Shown here: in pieces, positions 27,098 through 35,288 of the stretch
Numbering within the stretch: the first letter of the stretch is position 1
Layout of the letters: the number at the start of each line of letters is the position of its first letter
Assembly (NCBI GenBank): GCA_031993545.1
Contig: DAMAHZ010000001.1
Span: 67,461 to 131,460, forward strand
Length of the DNA stretch: 64,000 bases
Source of the DNA: UBA1535 sp002323775
Lineage (GTDB): Bacteria; Bacillota; Clostridia; Tissierellales; Sedimentibacteraceae
Direction of reading: 5' to 3'
Made by a program: the position numbers and the translations under genes
The notes under the pieces: model-generated
The model's input: the letters and a program-made list of their open reading frames with translations, nothing else
Databases searched by the model: none
What the model was told of the DNA's origin: nothing

Positions 27098-28054
27098 ATG
27101 AAAAAATTACTTTTAATCTTATTATCTTTTGTTTTATTGATGTCTGTTACTGCATGCTCGGATAAAAATCCGGCAAAACCATCAGACGCTGCTCAAACTC
27201 CTGATAAAGGAACTTCTCAAGATAATAACTCGGACCAAAATAATAAAGAAGGAGATTCTTCAAAAAATGAAAATCCTGAAAATAGAGTTGTGGCTACATC
27301 TGTTGCAATTGTTGAAATCTTAGATGCTTTAAAAGTTAATATGGTAGGTGTTCCAACCTCAACCTATGAGCTGCCGGCTTCGGTAAAAGATGCGACAAAA
27401 GTAGGAAATCCTATGTCACCTGACATGGAAATTATAAAATCTCTTGATCCGACAATTGTTTTTTCTGTAGTATCTCTACAGGCAACTTTAAAAGATAGTT
27501 TTGATGCAGTTAATATACAATCTGAATTTGTTAATCTCAGCAGTTATGATGGATTGATAGAAAGCATTAAAATTATGGGAGAGAAAACCAACTCTAAGGA
27601 TAATGCAGACGAATTGATAAAAGGAATTGAAGAAAGAGTCAATAAAGTGGCTGAAAATAAAAACGATGACAATTCCAGCACTGTACTGATTATTTTTGGA
27701 GCATCAGGCAATTTTCAAGTAGTAACCGAAAAATCATATGTCGGTGATTTGGTAAAAAGAGCTGGAGCTAAAAATATAATTGAAGATGCAAAAAGCGGAT
27801 TTATACCGGTAGATATAGAGTATCTTGCAAGTAAAAATCCTGATTACATATTATTAATGACACATGCAAATCCTGAGGAAAGCAAAGCGGCATTTGAAAA
27901 GGAATTTTCGGAAAATCCTGCGTGGGATAATTTTGATGCGGTTAAAAACGATAAGGTCATTGCCTTAGATTCAAAATATTTTGGAATGAGTGCAAACTTA
28001 TTTGCTCCGGATGCTATGGAAAAATTGGAAGAACTATTTTATGGTAAAGAATAA
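27098..28054 (+). CDS. IsdE-like heme-binding lipoprotein of an ABC importer
   Basis: The 318-residue protein has a lipobox (VTAC, Cys20), a Ser/Asn/Lys-rich linker and a type III substrate-binding fold. NRVVATSVAIVEILDALKV, VGVPTS and VGNPMSPDMEIIKSLDPTIV closely match IsdE, the staphylococcal heme receptor. By analogy, Met106 (NPMSPD) and His256 (MTHANP) are candidate axial heme ligands. GGAG precedes the ATG. It is the first gene of a five-gene operon in which every junction overlaps. Confidence 0.88.
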   Translation: MKKLLLILLSFVLLMSVTACSDKNPAKPSDAAQTPDKGTSQDNNSDQNNKEGDSSKNENPENRVVATSVAIVEILDALKVNMVGVPTSTYELPASVKDATKVGNPMSPDMEIIKSLDPTIVFSVVSLQATLKDSFDAVNIQSEFVNLSSYDGLIESIKIMGEKTNSKDNADELIKGIEERVNKVAENKNDDNSSTVLIIFGASGNFQVVTEKSYVGDLVKRAGAKNIIEDAKSGFIPVDIEYLASKNPDYILLMTHANPEESKAAFEKEFSENPAWDNFDAVKNDKVIALDSKYFGMSANLFAPDAMEKLEELFYGKE

Positions 28055-29045
28055 AGATGAAAATAAAAAACGCTATATCTTATTTGTAAGTATCGTAATT
28101 GTACTTGCAGTAACTTTTATTATATCAGTTGCGGTAGGAAGTGTGAATGTTCCCATCAAAGATGTATTTTTAAGTATAGGAAATATTGAAAATAAATTTT
28201 TGGGGATTATAAGAGATATCAGATTGCCAAGAGTTATCATGTCTGTGTTTATCGGAGCAAGTCTTTCTGTATCAGGGATACTTTTGCAGTCTGTTATGCA
28301 AAACCCTATGGCAGATCCGGGAGTTACAGGCATATCATCCGGTGCAAGTGTAATGGTTGTTTTTCTCATGCTTTATATGCCCGGTGCAGCACATTTAATC
28401 CCTCTTGTAGGCTTTGTGGGAGGATTGATTGCTTGTGCGATGGTTTATTTTCTGGCATGGAAAAACGGTATAAATGCCATAAGAATTATTTTGGCAGGTA
28501 TAGCTGTTAATTCAATTCTTGGTGCTTTTATAGGCATGATGAATATATTAAACTCCGATAAACTGGCAGGGGTTTTAAGCTGGATGAACGGAAATTTAAG
28601 CGGGAAAAGCTGGTCTCAAGTAAAATTATGTATTATATATTCTGTTTTAGGTCTTATAATTGCATTCTTTTTACATAAAAATTGCAACATTTTGGCTTTA
28701 GGAGATAAAACAGCCAAAAGTCTTGGATTTAATCCCAACAAACAAAGATTGCTGATTTCTTCCGCTGGAGTATTTTTGGCAGGAATAGCAACCTCGTTTG
28801 TCGGCGTTATCAGCTTTGTAGGTCTTATGGTTCCGCACATAGCAAGACTTTTGATAGGCTCAAATCACAAATATTTAATTCCGTTTTCAGCACTTTTAGG
28901 CTCAAGTGTTTTGATGCTTGCAGATACATTGGGACGTACAATTACCTCACCATATGAAATTCCGGTTGGGATAGTAATGTCTGTTATGGGAGGTCCGTTC
29001 TTCTTATATCTTCTTAGAAAGGGAGGAAAAAGCTATGGAAGCTAG
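28041..29045 (+). CDS. FecCD-type heme/siderophore ABC permease
   Basis: I start at ATG 28041 (GGAAG upstream), which overlaps the binding-protein gene by 14 bases. The 334-residue protein has the FecCD family pattern: IRDIRLPRVIMSVFIGASLSVSG, GVTGISSGAS, the ATPase-coupling region FVGLMVPHIARLLIGSNH, and about ten membrane spans. It forms the channel dimer that takes heme, and perhaps other iron chelates, from the lipoprotein. Confidence 0.92.
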   Translation: MVKNKDENKKRYILFVSIVIVLAVTFIISVAVGSVNVPIKDVFLSIGNIENKFLGIIRDIRLPRVIMSVFIGASLSVSGILLQSVMQNPMADPGVTGISSGASVMVVFLMLYMPGAAHLIPLVGFVGGLIACAMVYFLAWKNGINAIRIILAGIAVNSILGAFIGMMNILNSDKLAGVLSWMNGNLSGKSWSQVKLCIIYSVLGLIIAFFLHKNCNILALGDKTAKSLGFNPNKQRLLISSAGVFLAGIATSFVGVISFVGLMVPHIARLLIGSNHKYLIPFSALLGSSVLMLADTLGRTITSPYEIPVGIVMSVMGGPFFLYLLRKGGKSYGS

Positions 29046-29823
29046 AAATTTAAGTTTTTCTTACGGAGAGTATGATTTTTTTCAAGACTTGAATATACGC
29101 CTTGAAGAAGGAAAAATTACAACTATTTTAGGTCCAAACGGCTCTGGCAAATCAACATTATTAAATTTGTTTGTCAGACAATTTTCACCAAGCAAAGGAG
29201 AAATTTTTATAGATGGAAGTTCTATTGCACAAATGAAGCAGAAAGAAATCGCCAAAAGATTATCTGTTGTTCACCAACACAATATTGCACCTGGTGATTT
29301 GACTGTAGAAAATTTAGTAAGTTATGGACGTGTTCCTCATCAGTCCTTTTGGAAAAATAAAAATGAGGAAGATCAGAAATATATAGATTGGGCTATGAAG
29401 TCTACAAATATACATCATCTTAAAGACAAATATATAAATGCACTTTCAGGCGGTGAGCGTCAAAGGACATGGATAGCTATGGCACTTGCACAAAAAACAA
29501 ACTTCCTTTTTCTTGATGAGCCTACTACATATTTGGATATTTCTTATCAGATGGAAGTATTGAATTTAGTAAAAGAGCTAAATAGAAACTACAAAATAAC
29601 AATTGTTATGGTGCTGCACGATATTAATCAAGCGATGCAGTACAGCGACAAGCTTTTGATAATGAAATCAGGCAAGATTAGGTATTCAGGTGACACAGAA
29701 AATGGAATAACAAAGGAAATATTAAATGAAATTTATGGTATAGATGTGGTAATAAGATATTGCCCCATAAATAATTGTAAGTATATTATACCAATTCAAA
29801 TAAGAAAGGAAAATAGTAAATGA
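29035..29823 (+). CDS. Heme ABC importer ATPase
   Basis: The 262-residue ATPase has Walker A GPNGSGKST, signature LSGGERQR, Walker B FLFLDEPTTYLD and the switch histidine in VLHDINQAM. GGGAGG precedes the ATG, which overlaps the permease gene by 11 bases. It is the FepC/HmuV-type subunit that drives import. Confidence 0.93.
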   Translation: MEARNLSFSYGEYDFFQDLNIRLEEGKITTILGPNGSGKSTLLNLFVRQFSPSKGEIFIDGSSIAQMKQKEIAKRLSVVHQHNIAPGDLTVENLVSYGRVPHQSFWKNKNEEDQKYIDWAMKSTNIHHLKDKYINALSGGERQRTWIAMALAQKTNFLFLDEPTTYLDISYQMEVLNLVKELNRNYKITIVMVLHDINQAMQYSDKLLIMKSGKIRYSGDTENGITKEILNEIYGIDVVIRYCPINNCKYIIPIQIRKENSK

Positions 29824-30344
29824 AAATTTTAGTTACTTATTCAAGCTTAACAGGTAATACAAAGAAATTAGCGGAAGGCATTTTTGAAAGTTTAGAAAAT
29901 GTACAAAAAGACATAAAGTCTGTTAAGGAAGTTGAAAACACAGATGAATATGATGTTGTAATAGTAGGATATTGGGTAGATAAGGGCGGACCTAACACAG
30001 AAGCCGCAGAATTTATGAAAACTTTAAATAATAAAACTGTAGGCATATTTGCTACGTTGGGATTTTGGGCTGATTCAGACCATGCTTACAACTCTTTGAA
30101 AAATGGTGAACAGCTGGTGGCAGAAAATAATAAAATTTTAGCTAAATTTATTTGCCAAGGAAAATTATCTGAAAAAATTATAGAGCAATTTAAAAAATTC
30201 CCTGAAGGCAATCCACATGCTATTACTCCTGAAAAATTAAGAAGATATGAAATCGCAAAGAGCCATCCCTCAAAAGCAGATATTGCAATGGCAGGAGAGC
30301 TATTTAATGAAAGGTTAAAGGCAACATGTTTGGCACAAGAATAA
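29820..30344 (+). CDS. Flavodoxin-like protein of the heme operon
   Basis: The 174-residue protein has a flavodoxin N terminus (MKILVTYSSLTGNTKKLAEG, with SSLTGNT as the FMN phosphate loop) and the sheet strand YDVVIVGYWVDKGGP. The C-terminal third (FPEGNPHAITPEKLRRYEIA) is longer than in a plain flavodoxin. The ATG overlaps the ATPase stop (ATGA). Its place just before the radical SAM gene matches the hmu arrangement in Fusobacterium, where a flavodoxin (HmuF) works with HmuW. It likely supplies electrons for heme breakdown, or binds heme itself. Confidence 0.85.
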   Translation: MKILVTYSSLTGNTKKLAEGIFESLENVQKDIKSVKEVENTDEYDVVIVGYWVDKGGPNTEAAEFMKTLNNKTVGIFATLGFWADSDHAYNSLKNGEQLVAENNKILAKFICQGKLSEKIIEQFKKFPEGNPHAITPEKLRRYEIAKSHPSKADIAMAGELFNERLKATCLAQE

Positions 30345-31531
30345 AAACTCATCACAGTGCAATGGCATCTGGCAAAAAATATGCTATAGGCGCTAGAAAT
30401 GTGCAAGATTATCTGAGCTTATCAGAAGAAACGGCTAATGATAATTCAACCATATATATTCATGTTCCCTTTTGCAATAAAATATGTTCTTTTTGCAACA
30501 TGAGAAGAAGTCTGCAAAAGCCTTCAGATAATTATTACAAACTTATAATTAATGAAATAGAAAATTACGCAAAACTTTCATACGTAAAGAACTCTGTGTT
30601 TGATGCTGTATATTTTGGCGGAGGTACTCCTACCACGCTGACATCAGATGCACTCAAGTATATTTTACAGGCTTTGTTTAAAAATTTGAATTTTACAAAG
30701 GATGTTGAAGTTACAATTGAAACAACAGTGACCGAGCTTACAGATAAAAAAATTGAGATGCTTGGCGAAAATGGTGTTACAAGATTTTCGGTCGGCGTTC
30801 AAACATTTAATGATTTTGGAAGAACGCAGATGAACAGAATTGGCTCAGGTGAATATGCGTACAGAAAGTTACAGCAATTAAAAGACAGTAAAAAATTTAC
30901 TGTAAGCATGGATTTGATATATAATTATTCAGGACAAAACATAGCTGATTTAGAAGATGACTTAAAGAAGATTTCTGATTTAGATTTAGATGGATTTTCA
31001 ATGTATTCGCTTATTAACATGAAAGAAACACAAATTAATGAGGCGCAAAATTTAACCAATGATGAAGAAATGTTTTTTTTCATAGCAGATAAAATGAGAA
31101 AAACCGGATACGAATTTTTGGAATTGACTAAAATGGTTAAGAGCGATAAATACAAATACATAATGAATCGCCATCAAGGTGCAGATACCTTGGCACTCGG
31201 TGCAGGCGCAGGAGGCTCAATGAACGGTCTTATGATGATGAATGAAATATCTATTGATAAATACGCTGAAAGTATTGAAAATTTTTCTGCAAGACAAGGA
31301 ATGTTATTCGTACCTGAATACAAAGATATAACTATATTTAAGGGAGATATACAAACCTTGAAGCTTCCTGCGAATGAATCCTTATATAATGATGAAATCC
31401 AATACAGAGAATTTGTTCAAGGACTTTTAGATGATAAATATATTTATTATCATAACGAAGGCTATAGATTGACAGATAAAGGTGTGTTTTGGGGTAACAG
31501 TATCTCAAGAGCTTTATATGATATGATATAA
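30326..31531 (+). CDS. hutW: ChuW/HutW-type radical SAM enzyme for anaerobic heme degradation
   Basis: The 401-residue protein resembles oxygen-independent coproporphyrinogen oxidase (HemN). It has HVPFCNKICSFCNMRR with the cluster cysteines 50, 54 and 57 (CX3CX2C), FGGGTPTTL, RFSVGVQTF and a C-terminal HemN-like region. Its position after a heme importer and a flavodoxin points to the ChuW/HutW/HmuW group, which opens the heme ring without oxygen and frees iron, rather than to heme synthesis. It overlaps the flavodoxin gene by 19 bases. Activity on heme is inferred from context and family resemblance. Confidence 0.85.
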   Translation: MFGTRIKTHHSAMASGKKYAIGARNVQDYLSLSEETANDNSTIYIHVPFCNKICSFCNMRRSLQKPSDNYYKLIINEIENYAKLSYVKNSVFDAVYFGGGTPTTLTSDALKYILQALFKNLNFTKDVEVTIETTVTELTDKKIEMLGENGVTRFSVGVQTFNDFGRTQMNRIGSGEYAYRKLQQLKDSKKFTVSMDLIYNYSGQNIADLEDDLKKISDLDLDGFSMYSLINMKETQINEAQNLTNDEEMFFFIADKMRKTGYEFLELTKMVKSDKYKYIMNRHQGADTLALGAGAGGSMNGLMMMNEISIDKYAESIENFSARQGMLFVPEYKDITIFKGDIQTLKLPANESLYNDEIQYREFVQGLLDDKYIYYHNEGYRLTDKGVFWGNSISRALYDMI

Positions 31532-31535
31532 AAAC

Positions 31536-31571
31536 AAAAAGTCGGGAAACAACAATCTCCCGACTTTTTTT
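31536..31571. terminator. Terminator after the heme operon
   Basis: AAAAAGTCGGGA pairs with TCCCGACTTTTT and a T run follows. It overlaps the stop codon of the converging MATE gene and can act in both directions. Confidence 0.9.
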
Positions 31572-32979
31572 ATATTTTAATTTTCGTCCATTTTCCTGTT
31601 CTAAATCTAAATGAATTTATAATAAGTCTTAATATCTGATCTGTCATGAATGCGTACCATGCTCCTAAAATTCCGAAACCTAACGGATAACAGAATAACC
31701 ATGTTGTCAAAGGTCTGATTATTCCTATACTTATAAGTGAAGAATACATTACAAATTTCGTATCTCCTGCACCTCTAAGAGTACCTCCTACAACTACAGT
31801 AACAGTTTGGAACGGAGACATAAACGCTACTATTATCAAAATGCTTGCTCCCATTTTTATAACTTCCAAATCATCTGCAACAAATAAGCCGACTAAGAAA
31901 TATCTTCCTAGTATAAATACTAAAAGTAATATAAATCCTATAGTTAGAGCTATTCTCTGAATTGCCTTACTGTATATTGTTGCCATGTCAGGTCTTTTTG
32001 CACCTAGATTTTGTCCTACCAAAGATGAGGCTCCAACTCCTAAACCATCACCAAAGGTAAATGACAGGTTTACAATATTCATACATATTTGATGTGTAGC
32101 AAAAGCTACAGTACCTAAAGAAGCAATGATTATTGTTGTAAGTAAAAATCCAACTCTCATACATATCTGTTCCACAAAAGAACTACTGCTTATATTTGCA
32201 AGACCACTTATAGTCCCCTTATCAAACTTCCAATTGGACTTAAATTTAATATGTAAAAATCCATCGGCATTTGTTACTGACTTAAGTGACATGAAAAGTG
32301 CTATCAGATTTCCAAGTGCAGTTGCAAATGCAGCACCTACAACTCCTAGCTTGGGAAAACCGAGATGTCCATTAATTAGTAAATAATTAAAAATTACATT
32401 AACTACATTGGCTACAACATTTGTTGTCATCGATATTTTAGTATTTCCTGCTCCACGCTGTGCCGCATTTATGGTCATTGTAATGGCAGTAAAAAAGTTA
32501 CCTATTGATATTATTTGAAAATAAGCAACTGCGTCATTAATAATATCTTCTTTTGCACCGGCTAACTCTAGCATTGGTTTGGCAAATATAACTCCTACTG
32601 CCGACAAAATTGCACCTAGTAGTACGGCTATCAGAAAGGCTTGTCTTAAACATTTGTTAGCGCCTTCTCTGTCCTTTTCTCCTCTACGCCTTGCAACAAT
32701 TGCTGTAACTCCCACATTAAGTGAGAAAAATATTGCTAATAATATAAATTTAGGTTGATTTGTTATACCTACAGCTGCTATTGCACTAGTACCAAGAACT
32801 CCAACCATCATAGTATCTATCGCCGACACTAATCCGATTAAAACTGATTCTGTAGCCGAAGGCCAAGCTGTATCAAAGGCATTTTTGTACACTTGTTTTG
32901 TGCTTGGTATTTCTCCTATAATGTCTTTTTGTTTTACCATATTTGACACGGAGTATAATTTTTCTAAAACCTTAAACAT
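31570..32979 (-). CDS. MATE family transporter
   Basis: A 12-span MATE protein: TAWPSATESVLIGLVSAIDTMM, VGITNQPKFILLAIFFSLNVG, INAAQRGAGNTKISM and LGFPKLGVVGAAFAT. I start at ATG 32979, with AGGGG upstream; a TTG at 33012 in the same frame would add 11 residues. It differs clearly from the MATE protein at 9664. It faces the heme operon and shares its terminator, but nothing ties it functionally to heme. The substrate is unknown. Confidence 0.88.
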   Translation of the reverse strand: MFKVLEKLYSVSNMVKQKDIIGEIPSTKQVYKNAFDTAWPSATESVLIGLVSAIDTMMVGVLGTSAIAAVGITNQPKFILLAIFFSLNVGVTAIVARRRGEKDREGANKCLRQAFLIAVLLGAILSAVGVIFAKPMLELAGAKEDIINDAVAYFQIISIGNFFTAITMTINAAQRGAGNTKISMTTNVVANVVNVIFNYLLINGHLGFPKLGVVGAAFATALGNLIALFMSLKSVTNADGFLHIKFKSNWKFDKGTISGLANISSSSFVEQICMRVGFLLTTIIIASLGTVAFATHQICMNIVNLSFTFGDGLGVGASSLVGQNLGAKRPDMATIYSKAIQRIALTIGFILLLVFILGRYFLVGLFVADDLEVIKMGASILIIVAFMSPFQTVTVVVGGTLRGAGDTKFVMYSSLISIGIIRPLTTWLFCYPLGFGILGAWYAFMTDQILRLIINSFRFRTGKWTKIKI

Positions 32980-33145
32980 ACTTTTTTTCGCCCCTACTAT
33001 TGTTTTTGTCAAAATATTAGCGATTGGACAACAGTCACAATCGCTGTTTTATTTTATATTCTCATCTCTGATGAGCCATTTGATAATATACTATATACAT
33101 TATACTACACAATCCGGCAAAATCAAATACGATTTTTTATCTTTT

Positions 33146-35221
33146 TTACATAATTTTGGAATTTTTGCATAAATACATTTGAGAATCAGCTGCATCTACC
33201 CCACTGAGAAAGCTTGAGTTCTCATTGTTAAATTCATGAACGCCTATGCTCAGAAATATTGGAACGACTATATTATCATCAAAAATAAAATCAGCACTTC
33301 CAATAGCTTCACATATTCTGGCAGCAATTTTATCTGCTGTTTCAATTTTTGTATCTGGACATACCAAAACAAATTCATCTCCACCATATCTTCCTATAAA
33401 ATCAGTTGATCTTATCAGCTTAGGTATTTTTATTCCCAGCGATTTAAGAACTCTGTCTCCTATCAGGTGTCCGTATGTATCATTAACGCTTTTAAAATCG
33501 TCAATATCTATCATCAGAATACAGAAAGGTGTTGAGGATTTTTTAAATTTTTCAATTTGAAGATTGCCAAGCTTAATAAGCTCTCTTTTAGTTAAAAATC
33601 CTGTCAAACTATCATAAACAGCCGCTTTTTCCATTTTTTGATATTTGGTTGAATTTTTTAACGAAATTGCTATATAATTAGATATTACACGCAGTCTTTT
33701 AATATCGTCTTCATCGTACATATTTGCCTTTAGATTTTGTACAGTTACAACGCCTAAAATCTCATCTCTAAACATTATTGGAAGAAAAATCATGGAAATC
33801 GGCTCACGAGTACCTCTATTCTCCATAATAATTTTATTTACATATTTGCCATATTCAGCAACAACGTCATTAATAATTATAGCTTTTTTGTTTTTTATGC
33901 AGTATGAAGAAAATGTAGAGCTTGTGGTAACCTTTATAGGTTCAAGAACTTCAATCTTGTTTCCAAATTCTATTCTCGTAACCAGCATCTCGTCTTTTTC
34001 TTGATTGTACACAGTAATAGCGAAAGAATCAGTTTCTATTATCTTTGAAATGTCAGTAAATACTCTATCTATCATTTCTTTTACATCGAATGTTGAAAGA
34101 ATTTTTTGTCCAATAGAAAAAAGAGTTTCTGTTTTGTCATGAAGTATCTTATAAAGGTTGATTTCTCTATTTGTATTTTTTGTATGCAGTCTTCCTATAT
34201 AGCTTGTGTTATTCAAATCTTGAATTTTTCTATTTGCTTTTAAATATAATTCAAGATTAAAAAGTGCATCTTCATATTTTTTATTTTTATTATAATAATT
34301 GTAGAGAAGTATACTTGAATCCTTAATTAATCTTTCTAAATTAATTTTCTGAGCTGTTTTTAAAGCCTTTTTTAAACACTCGGCAGCCTCATCATCAAAA
34401 CCATAGTCGAATCTAAACTTAGCCCACTCTATTAATGTCTCACATGCTTCAGTAGGATGGCTATTTAAAGAAGCTATTTCATAAGAATTGGTAAATTCAA
34501 TCTCTGCCTGCTTAATATTTTTAACTTTCGAATAGTACATGCCTAATAGCTTGCATAATTCTGAAGCAAGTATATTTGATTTATTCCTATTGTTCATTTC
34601 AATTGCATGCGTTAAAGTATTGTAAGCAACATCTAAGTTTCCAAGGTTAATATCAATCTCTGCTAAAGATTTATAAAAAACAATTTTTCCTTCATCACTC
34701 AAGTGATCAATACCGTATACTTTTAAAATATAATCTAATAATTCCTTCGCTTCCTTGCTTGAACCCGCCAAAGTATAATTAATACTTGCATTCAAAAGCA
34801 GTTTTACTACAGTATCTGTATCATTAAGCTCTCTTGCTATATCTATAGCAGATATTGCAACTTGATTAGCCAGTTCATGCTGTCCATTTTTGAAATAAAC
34901 AGATAGAAGTCCATTATAGGCATAAGCAAGCCCCTTTTTATTGCCACTATCCATAAAAATATCCTTAGATCTTTTATGTAACTCTATAGCCTTTTTATAG
35001 TTTGAAAACTCGTCATAATGAAAACCCAGATAATAGAACATCCACGCTAATGCTTCATCTAAATCATTTTTCTCACAAAAATCAATTACATACTCAATTA
35101 ACTCTTTTCGAGCCTTATAATCCTGCCATAATTCTTTGTTGATTATTTCCCGAAAAAAGTCAATTTCTTCTTCATTTTTAATAAGCTTTAATAACTGTTC
35201 ATCATATTGTTTACAATCCAT
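33146..35221 (-). CDS. TPR-GAF-GGDEF diguanylate cyclase
   Basis: The 691-residue protein has helical TPR repeats (about 1-340, for example AYAYNGLLSVYFKNGQHELA), a GAF domain (about 375-510, with SFAITVYNQEKDEMLVTRIE) and a GGDEF domain (about 530-690). The active site RYGGDEF is intact near residue 613, and RSTD five residues before it is the inhibitory c-di-GMP site. It should make cyclic di-GMP in response to signals sensed by the TPR or GAF part. No membrane span is seen. It is a tandem paralogue of the next gene upstream. Confidence 0.9.
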   Translation of the reverse strand: MDCKQYDEQLLKLIKNEEEIDFFREIINKELWQDYKARKELIEYVIDFCEKNDLDEALAWMFYYLGFHYDEFSNYKKAIELHKRSKDIFMDSGNKKGLAYAYNGLLSVYFKNGQHELANQVAISAIDIARELNDTDTVVKLLLNASINYTLAGSSKEAKELLDYILKVYGIDHLSDEGKIVFYKSLAEIDINLGNLDVAYNTLTHAIEMNNRNKSNILASELCKLLGMYYSKVKNIKQAEIEFTNSYEIASLNSHPTEACETLIEWAKFRFDYGFDDEAAECLKKALKTAQKINLERLIKDSSILLYNYYNKNKKYEDALFNLELYLKANRKIQDLNNTSYIGRLHTKNTNREINLYKILHDKTETLFSIGQKILSTFDVKEMIDRVFTDISKIIETDSFAITVYNQEKDEMLVTRIEFGNKIEVLEPIKVTTSSTFSSYCIKNKKAIIINDVVAEYGKYVNKIIMENRGTREPISMIFLPIMFRDEILGVVTVQNLKANMYDEDDIKRLRVISNYIAISLKNSTKYQKMEKAAVYDSLTGFLTKRELIKLGNLQIEKFKKSSTPFCILMIDIDDFKSVNDTYGHLIGDRVLKSLGIKIPKLIRSTDFIGRYGGDEFVLVCPDTKIETADKIAARICEAIGSADFIFDDNIVVPIFLSIGVHEFNNENSSFLSGVDAADSQMYLCKNSKIM

Positions 35222-35288
35222 AATTTAAACTCCTGTTGTAAATTTTGATGTTTGTAAAATTTTCATATGCAATCAACTAATAAAATTT

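Noticed and set aside
30326..31531. Heme synthesis enzyme HemN
   Set aside because: Sequence motifs overlap with HemN, but the operon context (heme importer, flavodoxin, iron-type operator) fits heme degradation much better.
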